DNA of 64,000 nt, taken from Triatoma infestans. Its lineage: Eukaryota > Arthropoda > Insecta > Hemiptera > Reduviidae. Every line of letters begins with the position of its first letter. Position 1 is the stretch's first letter. The DNA is taken from contig JAAEAF010002812.1 of NCBI GenBank assembly GCA_011037195.1, positions 1 through 64,000 of the forward strand, given 5' to 3'. Under the pieces are notes generated by a model. The model made no database searches. It was not told where the DNA came from and worked only from the letters and a program-made list of their open reading frames with translations. The translations under genes were made by a program, and so were the position numbers. Of this stretch, positions 10,375-21,842 are shown piece by piece.

Positions 10375-11150
10375 TGTAAGGCAGTTGTGAGGTGCTCGAG
10401 GGATTTAAAATCAGCAATGATTCTCCAACACAAAAACATCGACACCTGTCATGGGTGAGGAAACATCAGGTGTGTATAATTACCATCCCTTTTATACCTC
10501 GCTCCTGTAGGGTGGAGTAAAAGGTACTGACGTACTAAGGTAAAAGGTATTTTACACCACCCGTTCTTACAATTGTGGCCTTTTGAAAATATTCATTTAT
10601 GAATGAAGTATTTTATTATGATGTTTTCTTTTATTACTATACGTGAAAATAACCTATTATTCATAAGAAGGCTATCCCTCCCCCCAGAGAACGAAGTTAG
10701 GTATTTTTATAGATTTCCCTCTACTTTCTTAAGACAAAACTAATATTACCTATAAACTATAAACTCTATATTGGGGTGAAGTATTTATAAAAATATTCCT
10801 TAAACCCCCTGATAAAATATTAATCTAGAAATTCACACCAACATTCTCGCTAATAAATACATTCGCTCTCCACTCATGTCTAGCCTAAATACTATCGCAA
10901 TGACTTTCTTTCTAATAATTACATTATTCATACCTTCTCATTCATGGGAACAGTACTTGATAATCCTCCCCTTTCAAAATATCAGCCTAACTAATATAAA
11001 TCTTATGATAAAAACTAATGTTCTTCAGATACTACTCTTCCAATATATGTGCCACTGATATACTTTCTCGACATAATCTGCACCTGGGTCTCCTTTCACC
11101 TATTAAGAGATGCCCACAGGTCTCATGTGTATGTCCAATACGCAGTCCAT
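10375..11150. other. Spacer between two inverted SINEs
   Basis: AT-rich, with no ORF above 60 codons that looks real. 10381-10560 is somewhat GC-richer (ACCTGTCATGGGTGAGG, ACCTCGCTCCTGTAGGGTGG) but unrecognised. Confidence 0.4.
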
Positions 11151-11400
11151 TACAAAATAATTGTAGGGAAGTGAATAGCTGATGGTTAGCATAGTGGACT
11201 TTCACGCGGAGGACCCGGGTTCGAGTCCAATGCTGCCCTTAGATTTTTTCTTCCTAGGAGTCTCTACAGCTACTATCCGGTGATGGACAGTGTTGTCTGT
11301 AACGAGAGAACACTGTCCGGAGGCCGGCAGTGCACTGAGAAGGCTCCGGGTGCCAATGACCATAGATGCTGAAGCGCCGCCTTTAATTAATATAATAGTA
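11151..11400 (+). mobile_element. tRNA-derived SINE, family A, copy 2
   Basis: Box A-like TAGCATAGTGG at 11187-11197 and a perfect box B GGTTCGAGTCC at 11218-11228 have spacing suitable for an internal Pol III promoter. The body is almost identical to copy 1 (10146-10374, minus), and there is a short TAATA-rich tail. Sequence just 5' (TTACAAAATAATTGTAGGG) is also shared with copy 1, so the true SINE start may lie near 11149. Confidence 0.88.
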
Positions 11401-11688
11401 ATAATAATATTTTGTAACTAACAGACCTTAATTTAGGATTGGTGCAAAACTAATTGCAGTTTCGGGCCATGAATTTAAGTCATTATTACTAGACACATGC
11501 ACATTAATTGATCAAAAGAGGAACTTTACAATCAACATATTTTTGCCATCGAGAAATAAATTTACTTATTCATGTAGCATAAAAATTTGTGCTTCAGAAT
11601 TCGAGTACTTTTGGAAAATATTTTCTGCATCTTACTGGTTATTGTAGCGTTTACCCTGCAAGAGGTTTTCGAGATATTTCAAGAAATG
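11401..11688. other. Unassigned flank of the LTR element
   Basis: No gene or repeat is recognised. It ends with GTTA (11689-11692), the 5' target-site duplication of the LTR insertion. Confidence 0.5.
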
Positions 11689-11692
11689 GTTA

Positions 11693-12495
11693 TGTAATGT
11701 GATAGCAAGAAGAAAAAAGATATAATTTTTAAATTATAAATCTAAAAATTATAACTAGTGATTCCAGCCAGACGCTATCTGCAGGTCAAGAACGGCGGCA
11801 AACAAAAACACTTTCAAACAAGGGTCAATACACAGCCAAAGAAACGCCGCTAAACCCTTTCAAACAGGGGTCATTATACGGTCAATTTACAGAGGCCACC
11901 TGGCCTGTATACCCTTCATACAAGGCTCAAGAGGCCACCTGGCTACCATCTATTAACAAACAGTCTTTGTTAACCACCGACTGGTCACCGACCTGCCTAG
12001 GGTCAACATAATGCAAGAGATGTCTTAGTGTGGCTCGTACTTACACATCTGTCAATGTGTGAGTGATACCAATATAAACGTCTCTCCACTGGGGGAGAGG
12101 ATCAGTTACATATCAGTCTACATCAATCATACACGAGATATAGATCAGTATCAAATCAGTCTTCATCAGTATTCCGTCAGTATCAAATCAGTATTCTACG
12201 AGTTATCTACAAGTTATCAACCAGTTCACGTCAGTTCAAGCAGTTAAGCGTCACACATCGCGAGCGCGTCCCTATTCAAGGTTTAAACATTACATCTTTA
12301 ATATTTATTAATCATTTCATAATTCATTTATAGCTGTGCATCTTAGTTCATCTAATTTCTAACACTTTAAATTAATTGTTAAAATATCGTCTTTTTTCGT
12401 AATTCAATAGTTCGTATTTCGAGTAACAACTCTCTAACTAACAATCACCTGTTCATCACTTCAACTCCCTATTCAAGACATCTGATTCCAATACA
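11693..12495 (+). repeat. 5' LTR of the gag-only element
   Basis: 803 bp, starting TGTAATGTGATAGC and ending TTCCAATACA. TATAAA at 12073-12078 is followed about 30 bp later by GGATCAGTTAC, a plausible initiator. The partner is the 3' LTR at 16203-16999. Confidence 0.9.
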
Positions 12496-12497
12496 TC

Positions 12498-12515
12498 TGG
12501 TGGCAGCGACTAGGT
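12498..12515 (+). other. Primer binding site of the LTR element
   Basis: TGGTGGCAGCGACTAGG begins two bases after the LTR end and starts with the TGG expected opposite a tRNA CCA tail. The priming tRNA was not identified. Confidence 0.7.
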
Positions 12516-12660
12516 TCCGAACAGCGATTCCAGTAGTCTTCTGAGTAAGTCAAATTCTTATACATTTTTTTAAAATTATTTTTTGTATGTGTTCATATCC
12601 GTTCAATTAAATTGAACTATTTTGTGATTTTCATTCAAAAACTACTATTTAAAAGGTTTT

Positions 12661-13857
12661 ATGAAATCAAGGGGATCTAAGAAAACCCGTGCATGTCCCG
12701 TTAAAATTTCTGAAAACCAATTAACCAAAGCTATGGCCACATACAATATTAATGGTATGCAGATGTCTCTGGAAGAGGCTATCCAACACCTCTTGGGAGA
12801 AAAAGAAAGGTCTGCGCGTACTCCCCCGGCCCAAGATAAAACTTCTATTATCGCAAGCCTAAACCTCCTGAACCAAATTCCGTGTTTCGATGGGGAAAAT
12901 AACACGAATATTGAATTATTTCTAGAACAAGTTCAACGATGCGCTACCACGTTAGAAGTAGTAGAATTTGAAATTTCAGGGACCGCCAAAACCTTTTATA
13001 ATACACAAAAATCACTACTGCTACAAGAAGGTAAGGTGGTTGATTTTAAAACCATTTCGTGACTGCTGCTCAATAGGTACCACCTAGAGCAAACACCTCT
13101 CATTCTATTACGGCAGATTACAAACATGCAGGCATCCCCAGACGATTCGGACGAGAAAATCGCCGATAAACTCCGCCACCTGCATGCATTAATTTCGGAT
13201 AAGGCCGAAGCTAATCCGAAATTAACCCTACAGACGGTACTAAATAAAGTCACCACCGACACCTTCATTAGGTTACTACCTCAGAACCTCAGAAATGAGG
13301 TACCCACTAAACTTCCGGAAACGCTAGACAGTGCTCTAGAATACACTACGGCACTGAGGGAAATCAAGGCTGCAGACTCTGCTCCGCCAGTTTTTGCAAT
13401 AACGCCTAAGCCCAAAACAACCAAACCGGTGGCTAAACAAAATAATCTACCGCCATCGCCATGCAAATACTGCGGGAATATGCATTTCTATTCTAAATAC
13501 ACATACAAAAACAAACCCCCAGTATTTAACGTCGTCAAAAACCGTCCGTGTCGACATTGTTCAGAGCCTCATTTCGACAGGCATTGCACGGCCCCAAGAA
13601 CAAAAACACGCACTAACTTCGGCAAATACTCGCCACAAGCTAGTAAATTCAACTCAGATAATTTTCAAGGGCAAGGTACAAACCGTACAAACAAACGCCA
13701 ATCCCCGCATACAACTCACAATCAGCGTAGAAACCACACGGAAGTAACCAAGTCAACAAATAAGTTTAATATTACTGACAGACCAACCTGCCAGTATTGT
13801 AACAAATACGGCCATACTGCTCGCGATTGCTTCCTCATTAAACCAGAAAACGGCTAA
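12661..13857 (+). pseudogene. Gag-like polyprotein with one in-frame UGA
   Basis: 398 codons in a single frame, interrupted only by TGA at 13060-13062. The N-terminal part has basic residues and then IPCFDGENNTNIELFLEQV, resembling the capsid start of Gypsy-type Gags. After the stop the same frame continues LLLNRYHLEQTP, ASPDDSDEKIADKLRHLHAL and RLLPQNLRNEVP. Three Cys/His knuckles follow: CKYCGNMHF (final Cys lost), CRHCSEPHFDRHC and CQYCNKYGHTARDC, the last a standard CX2CX4HX4C nucleic-acid-binding knuckle. It would package RNA. The single stop could be a null mutation or a read-through codon (UGA followed by C). Start chosen at the first Met after the leader. Confidence 0.82.
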
Positions 13858-16202
13858 ATTCCCGGCAGTCGCAGACAGTTGTAAAGACCACAACTACGGC
13901 AGTCATCCTGGCTTCACTTCCCACAACAAACAAACAGACATCCAATGGTTTTACGCACTCGCCGTAAACCATAAACACTCTCACACAAACACCACTTCCG
14001 GTGTTGGAAGAGGTTCGTCAACCAATCTCATTCACATACGGTGTTGAGAGAGGTTCGATAAACAACCTTAGTCCAGGAAGCCAACACTCACAAACATTCA
14101 CACACAAACGCACCAACATAACAATTCGGCTATACGCACAACAAACACAGACCGCCAATTGTACTAATTATTATTTCATTCCAGGTACCAAATCATACAT
14201 CTATTTAAGTGACTACAACAAATAGTCACAATAAATGAAAACAAACCTGTTTAAATATAATTCTTTTATTTTTACATTCGAAAATTAAACTAAATTTTTT
14301 TTTGATCATTAGTACAGTACTATTAAGCAGGTACAAATCAACAATACCACATTTGACAAAGACCCTTTCACCAACCTATTACGAGACAAAGGACGTTGAC
14401 ACGTGCACATGTCACTAAGGCGTCACTAAATAAAACTAGAATTAAGTAAAAAAGTGAGTAACTAATCCCTTTCGGGACTTATTATTCTATTTATTGTTTT
14501 ATATGTATTTATTCTAAACCAACCTTTTCTTTCAGGTCATTCCCTTAAATGTACATATATTATTTACTATTAACTTAAAAATTTTATAATTGTACATGTA
14601 ATTAGCAGACAATTTTTCAGTATTTCGCCACGGCAACAGGTATTTATCTACCAACGAGCTCATTCCCTACGATTAAAACACAACGACAAATCACTAGTGT
14701 ACCAAATACGACAGACCCATGCCCCTCTATAGCTGCGTTTTTGTATACATTCTATTTTAACACGTATACAACATATAGCTATATATTTAGATTCTATATG
14801 GTCGCCATTTAAATTAAGTTAAATTAAGAATTCTAAGTACGACTAGTCAAAACACGATCCACTATCTCGAGAAACCTATCATTGAGAGCTCATCACCACA
14901 TACCGCAAGCGCTTTTCCTTCTTCCTTGCTCGCAGCATGCAATCAAGGGCAAATTATAAACAATTTAATCGATTCAGTCTAAAAATATAAATATAAAATA
15001 AAATAAAAACCACGCCGACTATTATCAAATATATAAAAAAATAAAAGTAAACAAAATAAAATAAAAAACACGATAAAAAAAAAAATATACATTTTCAAAT
15101 ATACTCTAAAAATATCATGCAGCACATATGGTGATATTGACAAACGACGAGATCAACGACGACCATTTGGACAACTCAGAAGTTAATCACATACACAAAA
15201 TCCCATAACGGAATTACAGACAAATGTTTTTGTTCCTCACACAGCCTTCTCACATTCTTCTTTCACCTTATCATCCCCTTCCCTTCATTATCATCACTAT
15301 AATTATACAATTCTCTTCTTTAAGTTTGCACTAAACTACATCAAGCTTGTAAATAAATGGATACATTTTTAAGAATAAGGGTGCACATTTTTATGTTTTT
15401 ATAGTAATATCATACATATATATTTCCATAACATTTGTATGTTAATTTTTTTAATATCATACATATATACTTCTATAAAATTTGTATGTTAATTTTTTTA
15501 ATTGTTCAATATCATGCATATATATATTTCTATAACATTTGTATGTTAATTTATTTTATTGTTAAAAATAATCAAACTAATATCATATTTTCTATAACAT
15601 TTGTATGTTACGTTTTTTCTAATTTCATTGTCAAATTTCAAAACTAATAACATGCATTACATATTGCATTTTCTATGTTAATTTTTATTTTATTTTATTG
15701 TTAATCAAACTAATATCATATATTTCTTAACGTATATTTTTCTATAACATTTGTATGTTAATTCAATCAAACTAATATCATACGTTGGTTTTAACTTACA
15801 AACCAACTTTATAATGTTTTCAAATATCACACATATATAATTAATATCATTATCAAATTTTTTCATTGTTAAATTTTTTTTCATTGTTAAAACTTATATC
15901 ATATCAAATTTGAAACCTTATCAAACCGTGATTTTTAACCATTATTCAAACAAATTTAGCACGGTATAAATATTTCATATTTTGTGAAATAATTCAAATC
16001 ATACATGTAAATACTAATAACTAAAATGCACACAAACTAACTTAAATTAAAAAAAAAAAAAAATAGGGCACGCTCGAACAACAACATTTAACATAAATCT
16101 TCACATCACGAAAGTTCCAGAAGATGCAACTTCAAGCGCCGGACATCCGCCCCCACAACTAATTTTTTCATGCTGAAAAAATTCTCACCGAGGGGGGGAT
16201 GA
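13858..16202 (+). other. Non-coding internal region of the LTR element
   Basis: No RT, protease or integrase motif was found in any frame. 13900-14230 is C/A-rich; from 14230 on it is very AT-rich. 15403-15800 contains about eight loose repeats of a ~50-60-bp unit with ATATCATACATATATA and AACATTTGTATGTTAATTTT. The polypurine tract GAGGGGGGG lies at 16190-16198. Confidence 0.75.
15403..15800 (+). repeat. Degenerate tandem repeat inside the LTR element
   Basis: Repeated blocks of TATCATACATATATA, then TTCTATAACATTTG and TATGTTAATTTTTTT, with a period of roughly 50-60 bp and variable lengths. Non-coding. Confidence 0.75.
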
Positions 16203-16999
16203 TGTGATGTGATGGCAAGAAGAAGAAAGATATAATTTTTTAAATTATAAATCTAAAAATTATAACTAGTGGTTCCAGCAGCCGCTATCTGCAGGTCAAG
16301 AACCGCGGCAAAAAAAACCCTTTCAAAAAAAGGGTCAATATACAGCCAAAGAAACGCCGCTAAACCCTTTCAAACAGCGGTCATTATACGGTCAATGTAC
16401 AGAGGCCACCTGGCCTGTATACCTTCATACAAGGCCTTAAGAGGCCCCTGGCTACCATCTATTAACAAACAGTCTTTGTTAACCACCGACTGGTCACCGA
16501 CCTGCCTAGGATCAACATACTGCAAGAGATGTCTTAGTGTGGCTCGTACTTACACATCTGTCAATGTGTGAGTGATACCAATTAAACGTCTCTCCACTGG
16601 GGAGAGGATCAGTTACATTCGTCTACATCAGTCATACACGAGATATAGATCATTATCAAATCAGTCTTCATCAGTATTCCGTCAGTATCAAATCAGTACC
16701 TCTACAGTTATCTACAAGTTATCAACCAGTTCACCGTCAGTTCAAGCAGTTAAGCGTCACACATCGCGAGCGCGTCCCTATCAAGGTTTAAACATTACTC
16801 TTTAATATTTATTAATCATTTCATAATTCATTTATAGCTGTGCATCTTAGTTCATCTAATTTCTAACACTTTAAATTAATTGTTAAAATATCGTCTTTTT
16901 TCATAATTCAATAGTTCGTATTTCGAGTAACAACTCTCTAACTAACAATCACCTATTCATCACTTCAACTCCCTATTCAAGACATCTGATACCAATACA
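16203..16999 (+). repeat. 3' LTR of the gag-only element
   Basis: 797 bp, matching 11693-12495. It starts TGTGATGTGATGGC and ends ACCAATACA. The TATAAA of the 5' LTR is lost here (CCAATTAAACG), one of several small differences. Confidence 0.9.
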
Positions 17000-17004
17000 G
17001 TTAT

Positions 17005-18120
17005 CAGTTGGCGAAAGGTCAGGTGGACAAACCAAACTTCCTAGCCCTAATGATTCAATTTTTGAAGCGTTGCTTGTACGATGTGCGGTCGAGTATTTCG
17101 CCTAGTTCAGTAAGGTTAGTGGATTAGACCGGCAGCCCATGACATTCTGTTGGTGGACGTTTGGTTTTGAGGAGTGCTTTAGAATTTCGTCTCCCAAGCA
17201 TTGAGCTGGTCGTTGCTGATTGTGGCATAAAATGCACTTTTCGATTGTTATGTAGAATAAGAGAAGACTATATTTCAAAAGGTCAATTGTATTTTTACTT
17301 TCTCTTACTAGAGAGGAATTATTGCTAGTATTGTAAAAGGAAGTACTGCGATCGTGCCACATTTTCGAAATTGAGTTTTCATCGGAAATACATGTTTTGT
17401 GGTCCCCAGAGTCCATAAACGTGGCAATTAGAAATTGGTTTGTATGTGTGTGTCTCGGTTTGAACAGAATATCTCAGAAATGAAAAGTTGAAGGAAGCTT
17501 AACTGTATTCCGCTTAGGTACTACGATCGCATCAGACACGAAGATTTCCGCCAAAATCCATCAACCCGAATTGCGACATTACTGAATAGTTTTTCTCAGT
17601 TTTTCCCGATTTGTGTGTTATGCTGGAAGTAGCATCCCTGGAACGACAGGCGTTGACGTTCGCTAATGGAAGCTAGCGTATTTAAATAAAGGAATAAAAA
17701 CACAAAACAAACACAAATTAAAAATCAAATAACTCTTCAAACATAGATATTCATAAGCAACCACTACTGTCTTAGTAGTACCCAGGGCTTAAATGCTTCG
17801 AGTTGTCTCCGCAGCTTTACAACCCATTTTGAGTTGCTCTAATTTGCTTTTTACCAAAAAAAAAAAAAAAAAACTATATAAAATTAGTGAAGTAAAATAA
17901 ACAGAAAATACGCAACAAGTAATAAAGTCATGGGCGAAAAAACTTAAATCGAAAACGGCGTATTAAAATATGTATAACATAACCACATTCATTTAAAATG
18001 TATTTCAATTCCAAATGGCGAAGTTCAATAATGCAAAAACCCAATTACTTCTGCACCAACCCAATAGTTGTTAAAACTAATCAATATAGAATTAGTTATG
18101 ATTATTTTTAATTATTGAAA
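17005..18120. other. Family H left part (17286-17625, plus) with unassigned flanks
   Basis: 17292 starts TTACTTTCTCTTACTAG, then ACTGCGATCGTGCCACATTT, TTGAGTTTTCATCGGAAATA and ATCGCATCAGACACGAAGAT. 17005-17285 and 17626-18120 have no recognised content; an A18 run lies at about 17856. Confidence 0.6.
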
Positions 18121-19084
18121 AGGCACTTTCACAAACTGGCCGTTACTAAAGCGCAACTGTAGAAAATTCATGTACCTCAGTCATGGGTAAATGAATTTTC
18201 GTCCGGTGAATACATAATTTCGAAAATTTGACACGATCGCAGTACTTCCTCTTACAGCAAGTAATGAGAGAAAATTATAAGTAAAGTTCGGGAATTAAAT
18301 GATTACTTTCTCTTGCTAGTGAGAGAAAGTATTATGAGATTTCCTTTTTTCTTGTTCTTTCTTTTTTTCCTGTACACACTTGCAAAGTCATATTTTTTCC
18401 GAAATAAATTTTATAAAAGATACAATACAAACATAATGTATGGTGAATCTAGCTACAAATGTATCATTAAAATTGACAAAATAAGTATAGAATAAAGCAT
18501 TTCCGGTTGTTAGATTTTTGCCTGAAATCTTCGTGTCTGATGCGGTGGTAGCATTAAAACCCTAAAACGTATAGAAGATATAGCAGTAAAAATCTTATAG
18601 ATAAATCTGCATTATTATATGATTATATGTGTAATGGTTGTAGGAGGAGATGTTGGTTGTAGATGTTGATAGATAAATAACACCTCAATATCGGTATAAG
18701 ATATATAATTGATATATATGTAGATGACTGACTGCCAAGGACTGTATACTTTACACTACAAGAACTGAACAGACTGACTGACGTGGCTAAACGATGTGTA
18801 CAATTCAAGTGTGAGACTGTGAACAGAATATCTCTTTTTGACTCTGTCTCTCGTATATATATCCAACTGGCCTCTCCTCTCCTCTCTCTCGAGAGGGGCT
18901 CTTTCTCTCTGATGCTGGTGGGGGTTCACTCGCTAGTGTGGATGAGTGGTGGGGGTTCACTACCCCTACATATGTTAAATTAGGAGTTGAATTTTCAATT
19001 TTATTTGTTATATACTTCATTTATGTGAAATTCCATATTAATTTTTATAATTATTTTCATAAAAATCGGCAAAATCTAATGTTT
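18120..19084. other. Family H left end (minus, 18180-18325) and low-complexity flank
   Basis: The reverse complement of 18190-18320 reads as a left end (TTCCTCTTACAGC.., CGATCGTGTC, CCGGACGAAAATTC). 18515-18560 carries another minus piece. 18868-18915 is CT-rich (CTCTCCTCTCTCTCGAGAGG, a short palindrome). No gene is seen. Confidence 0.5.
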
Positions 19085-19650
19085 TATTAACTTTTTACTT
19101 TGTCTTACATCTAGTAAGGGAAAATATTGTGATTGTCCGTGATTTTTGATATTAGCGAATGGTCTATGTATATATGTATATGTGTGTGTGTGTGTTTCTT
19201 GTGTTTGTGTTAATAGCAAAGTCGTAGGATGCTGAAACTTGATATTCCGTTTATACACTACCACCGCATTAGGACACAAAGAATTCGCACAAAATCTATC
19301 AACCGGAAGTGCGAATTACTGATTTTTTTTTTTTTTTAGTTTTTCTCGAGTTCGGCTCCAACGATTTTCTTCGAACGCTTCATATGCTCTCTAAACCCTT
19401 TACCTATCACTTTTATTGGAACTTTTCCCAGATAAATTGATTTTTTTGGTTGTTCTATAGGAATAGTAAGCGTTATGCTTTCCTTTATAGTATCACTTCG
19501 GTATGTAATGTACTCTTTTATTATCACATAATTTTAATACACATTAGAAGTATTGATAGAATTCCAAATTTGCAGAAAATCGATTAACTGTAAGTACTAT
19601 TTTATAGAATAGGTTTTTGAAATACTTAATACAACAATATGGGTCAGTGA
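19085..19650 (+). repeat. Family H copy, left half
   Basis: The left end is TTTTACTTTGTCTTACATC, then (GT)n at 19175-19195, TTGATATTCCGTTTATACAC, CGCATTAGGACACAAAGAAT, CAACCGGAAGTGCGAATTAC, GGCTCCAACGATTTTCTTCG and ATTAACTGTAAGTACTATTT. Confidence 0.75.
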
Positions 19651-19733
19651 ATTTGCAAACAATAAATTTATGTAGATGTATCACATCCTATAATTAGATA
19701 GATATATTTCCCCTGACGATATTCTTTATTTCA

Positions 19734-20035
19734 ATGAATAAAGGCAAAAATCATAAATCTGCTAGTTCAGATAAGATTGATTATGAATTTTATAAATTAT
19801 TTACCATCAAAACTGGCTACTGTTATATTGAACTATTCAAAATTCTGGAAACAGGAAATTTACCTTTGGACTGGCAAAATACTAATTTATTAATGCTATT
19901 CGAAAAGGGAGACAATTTGTGCCTGCAAATTACAGACCTATTGGTCTGGTTAATTCGCTAACAAAACTTTTCATTCAAATCATATTAACCAGATGGAGGA
20001 ATATGGAATTTTATTCATAATATAATATCAATGAG
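19734..20035 (+). pseudogene. LINE reverse transcriptase fragment
   Basis: KSASSDKIDYEFYKLFTIKT, then LETGNLPLDWQNTNLLMLFEKGD, the RT block before the first catalytic motif. After a frameshift near 19925 it continues GLVNSLTKLFIQIILTRW. Both sides are truncated. Confidence 0.75.
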
Positions 20036-20540
20036 TCAAAATGTTTTTTTTTGTTTTTTTTTCGTAAAAAGAAGGGCTTGCCAATAATTTTAATTATTTA
20101 GGAGTATTCTTTTAAGAAAAATGCTTTGCTTAATCAAGCTAGCAGAAATGTTGTTATTAAGGCCAATGTAACATTAACACTGTGTTTGAGATTTTATGTA
20201 AAAGCAAAAGCAAATCTTGATAATCTCAATCTTTTCTCTTTGATTCTCTAATATGTAATGCACTTTCGTATTGCTCACCAGTCTGTGGTCTTTTACGTTT
20301 GTAAGATCTGGAACAGGGGGGGTGCATGTTAATTTCTATGAGAGATTGTTGGGACTGTCCACCATTGCTGCACTCCTCACTATTTAATACGTATTGGAAA
20401 CTGGACACCTAAAGATTCATTAGACTATAATTAAAATCAATTGCTAAATTCCGAAGAACAGTATTATACAAAAATACTTCTATCATATAGTAATAAAATA
20501 TAATCACGTATATATAAAATCACGTATAGTATAGTATAAA
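20036..20540. other. No gene recognised
   Basis: AT-rich sequence with poly-T runs at about 20046-20064. Just before the SINE fragment a short TATAGTATA repeat replaces the SINE 5' end. Confidence 0.4.
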
Positions 20541-20742
20541 ATCACGGGTTCGAATCCAGCCGTGCTGTCCTTAGATTTTCTCTTCCTAGGAGCCTCTACA
20601 GCTCACTGTCCGGTGAAGGACAGTGTTGTCTGTAATAGAGAACCCTGTCCGGAGGCCGGCAGTGCACTGAGAAGGCTCCGGGACGCAAATGGACCATAGA
20701 TTTGAGACGCCTTAAATTAAAAACAAAAAAAAAAAAAAAAAA
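20541..20742 (+). mobile_element. tRNA-derived SINE, family A, 5'-truncated copy 3
   Basis: Box B GGTTCGAATCC lies at 20547-20557, then the same body as the copies at 10146 and 11151 (CTTCCTAGGAGCCTCTACAG, GTCCGGAGGCCGGCAG). It ends in an A18 tail at about 20724-20742. Box A is missing, so it should not transcribe from its own promoter. Confidence 0.85.
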
Positions 20743-21620
20743 TTGGTACAATTAAAGAAATATCTTAATAAGGTTACTACAGAAAATTATGATTTTTATT
20801 ACTAGGTATAAAAAAACCCAAAAACAGAACAAACATTAAAAGTAGATAAATATAAAATGATGTTAATATCTGATGACTTTGGAAGAATTACAGAAAAAAC
20901 AATGTTCAATTTTTTTTTCATAAAATCTTTATGCATAAAAATGATCAATTCATACAAGCATATTTTAATAATAAACTGTGTATTTAAAATAATTAAAAAT
21001 GATCGCACAAATTAGATATCCCACCAAACTTTGTACTTTGTTTAATTGTATATTATTCACTATATTGATTGAGACTGACCAATATATAATATTATCAGAA
21101 AATATCTATATAATAACCATAATGATAGGAATACACTGAAATGATCAAAAATGTTTTAACAGTACGATCTTTTATTTTAAATGATTAATGTATTTTGATT
21201 TATTTTATTAATTAATTTTCCTGAGCCTCATCCTGGCGAAATGGTAGATTCTATTATAAACCAAATATGAAAGGAGATTAAATATATAGCTTGTTTTTTC
21301 TTCCGAAATTTATTATTAAACCATTAAATTTATTTATAATGTAAAAATATTTGGAGCGTTTCTTTCGAAATTTTTTAGAAAATCAAATATCGAAGGAGAT
21401 ATTTTATAGGTGTTTTTCATTTACATTTTTAAGGCCAGCTCAACTAAAGCTTTGTTAATTAAATTGTATTAATTGTTGTAAAAGGAGAATAACTTGTAAG
21501 GGTTTCACGTTCGTACATAAAAACATAAATTTGCTATGAAAATTTTATTTGGAAAATTTGATACGATCGAAATATTACCAGAGTAAGATATTTAATTAAT
21601 TAGAAACTTCATGCTATTAA
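20743..21620. other. AT-rich, no gene recognised
   Basis: No coding pattern is seen. 21420-21520 has a weak family H right end (TTAATTAAATTGTATTAATT, then GGGTTTCACG). Confidence 0.4.
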
Positions 21621-21631
21621 TATTGAATTGA

Positions 21632-21831
21632 GGGGCGGGTGTTGGTGTAGTGGTTATGAGCGTGGACTTGTAAGTGGGAGGACCCCAGTTCGAGTCCAGC
21701 GTATAACTGCTAAATTTTATATTTGTTTAAAAAATGTTAATAGTAAAGTAGGTGCTTCCGCCCCCGTCCACGACACCTATTTTGGTAGTTGGACGTTAAG
21801 CCCGGCTGAAAAAATAGGCATTACTTTACTT
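21632..21831 (+). mobile_element. tRNA-derived SINE, family B, with 11-bp target duplication
   Basis: Box A-like TGGTGTAGTGGTTATGAGCG starts at 21643 and box B AGTTCGAGTCC lies at 21687-21697. It is followed by a body with TAGTAAAGTAGGTGCTTCCG and GTTGGACGTTAAGCCCGGCT, ending CATTACTTTACTT. TATTGAATTGA flanks it on both sides (21621-21631 and 21832-21842), a clear LINE-type target duplication. The body is unrelated to SINE family A. Confidence 0.9.
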
Positions 21832-21842
21832 TATTGAATTGA

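Larger units (their letters stand above)
11689..17003 (+). mobile_element. Complete gag-only LTR retrotransposon with 4-bp target duplication
   Basis: Two ~800-bp LTRs flank an internal region with a primer binding site, a gag-like gene and a purine tract, but no protease, RT, RNase H or integrase signature in the 2.3 kb after gag. GTTA at 11689-11692 and again at 17000-17003 is the target-site duplication, so this is one unrearranged insertion and not a chance pairing of LTRs. The LTRs begin TG and end CA. They differ by scattered substitutions and small indels. The Gag pattern and 4-bp duplication suggest Ty3/Gypsy-like integration, but without pol this is inference. It must be mobilised in trans (TR-GAG-like layout). 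Confidence 0.88.

Noticed and set aside
11178..11230. tRNA genes suggested by box A and box B
   Set aside because: No cloverleaf stem pairing or anticodon arm could be drawn, and the sequence continues into a SINE body shared by other copies.
11693..16999. Endogenous retrovirus or errantivirus
   Set aside because: No pol and no envelope-like ORF were found; only gag and LTRs, so a non-autonomous LTR retrotransposon is the better description.
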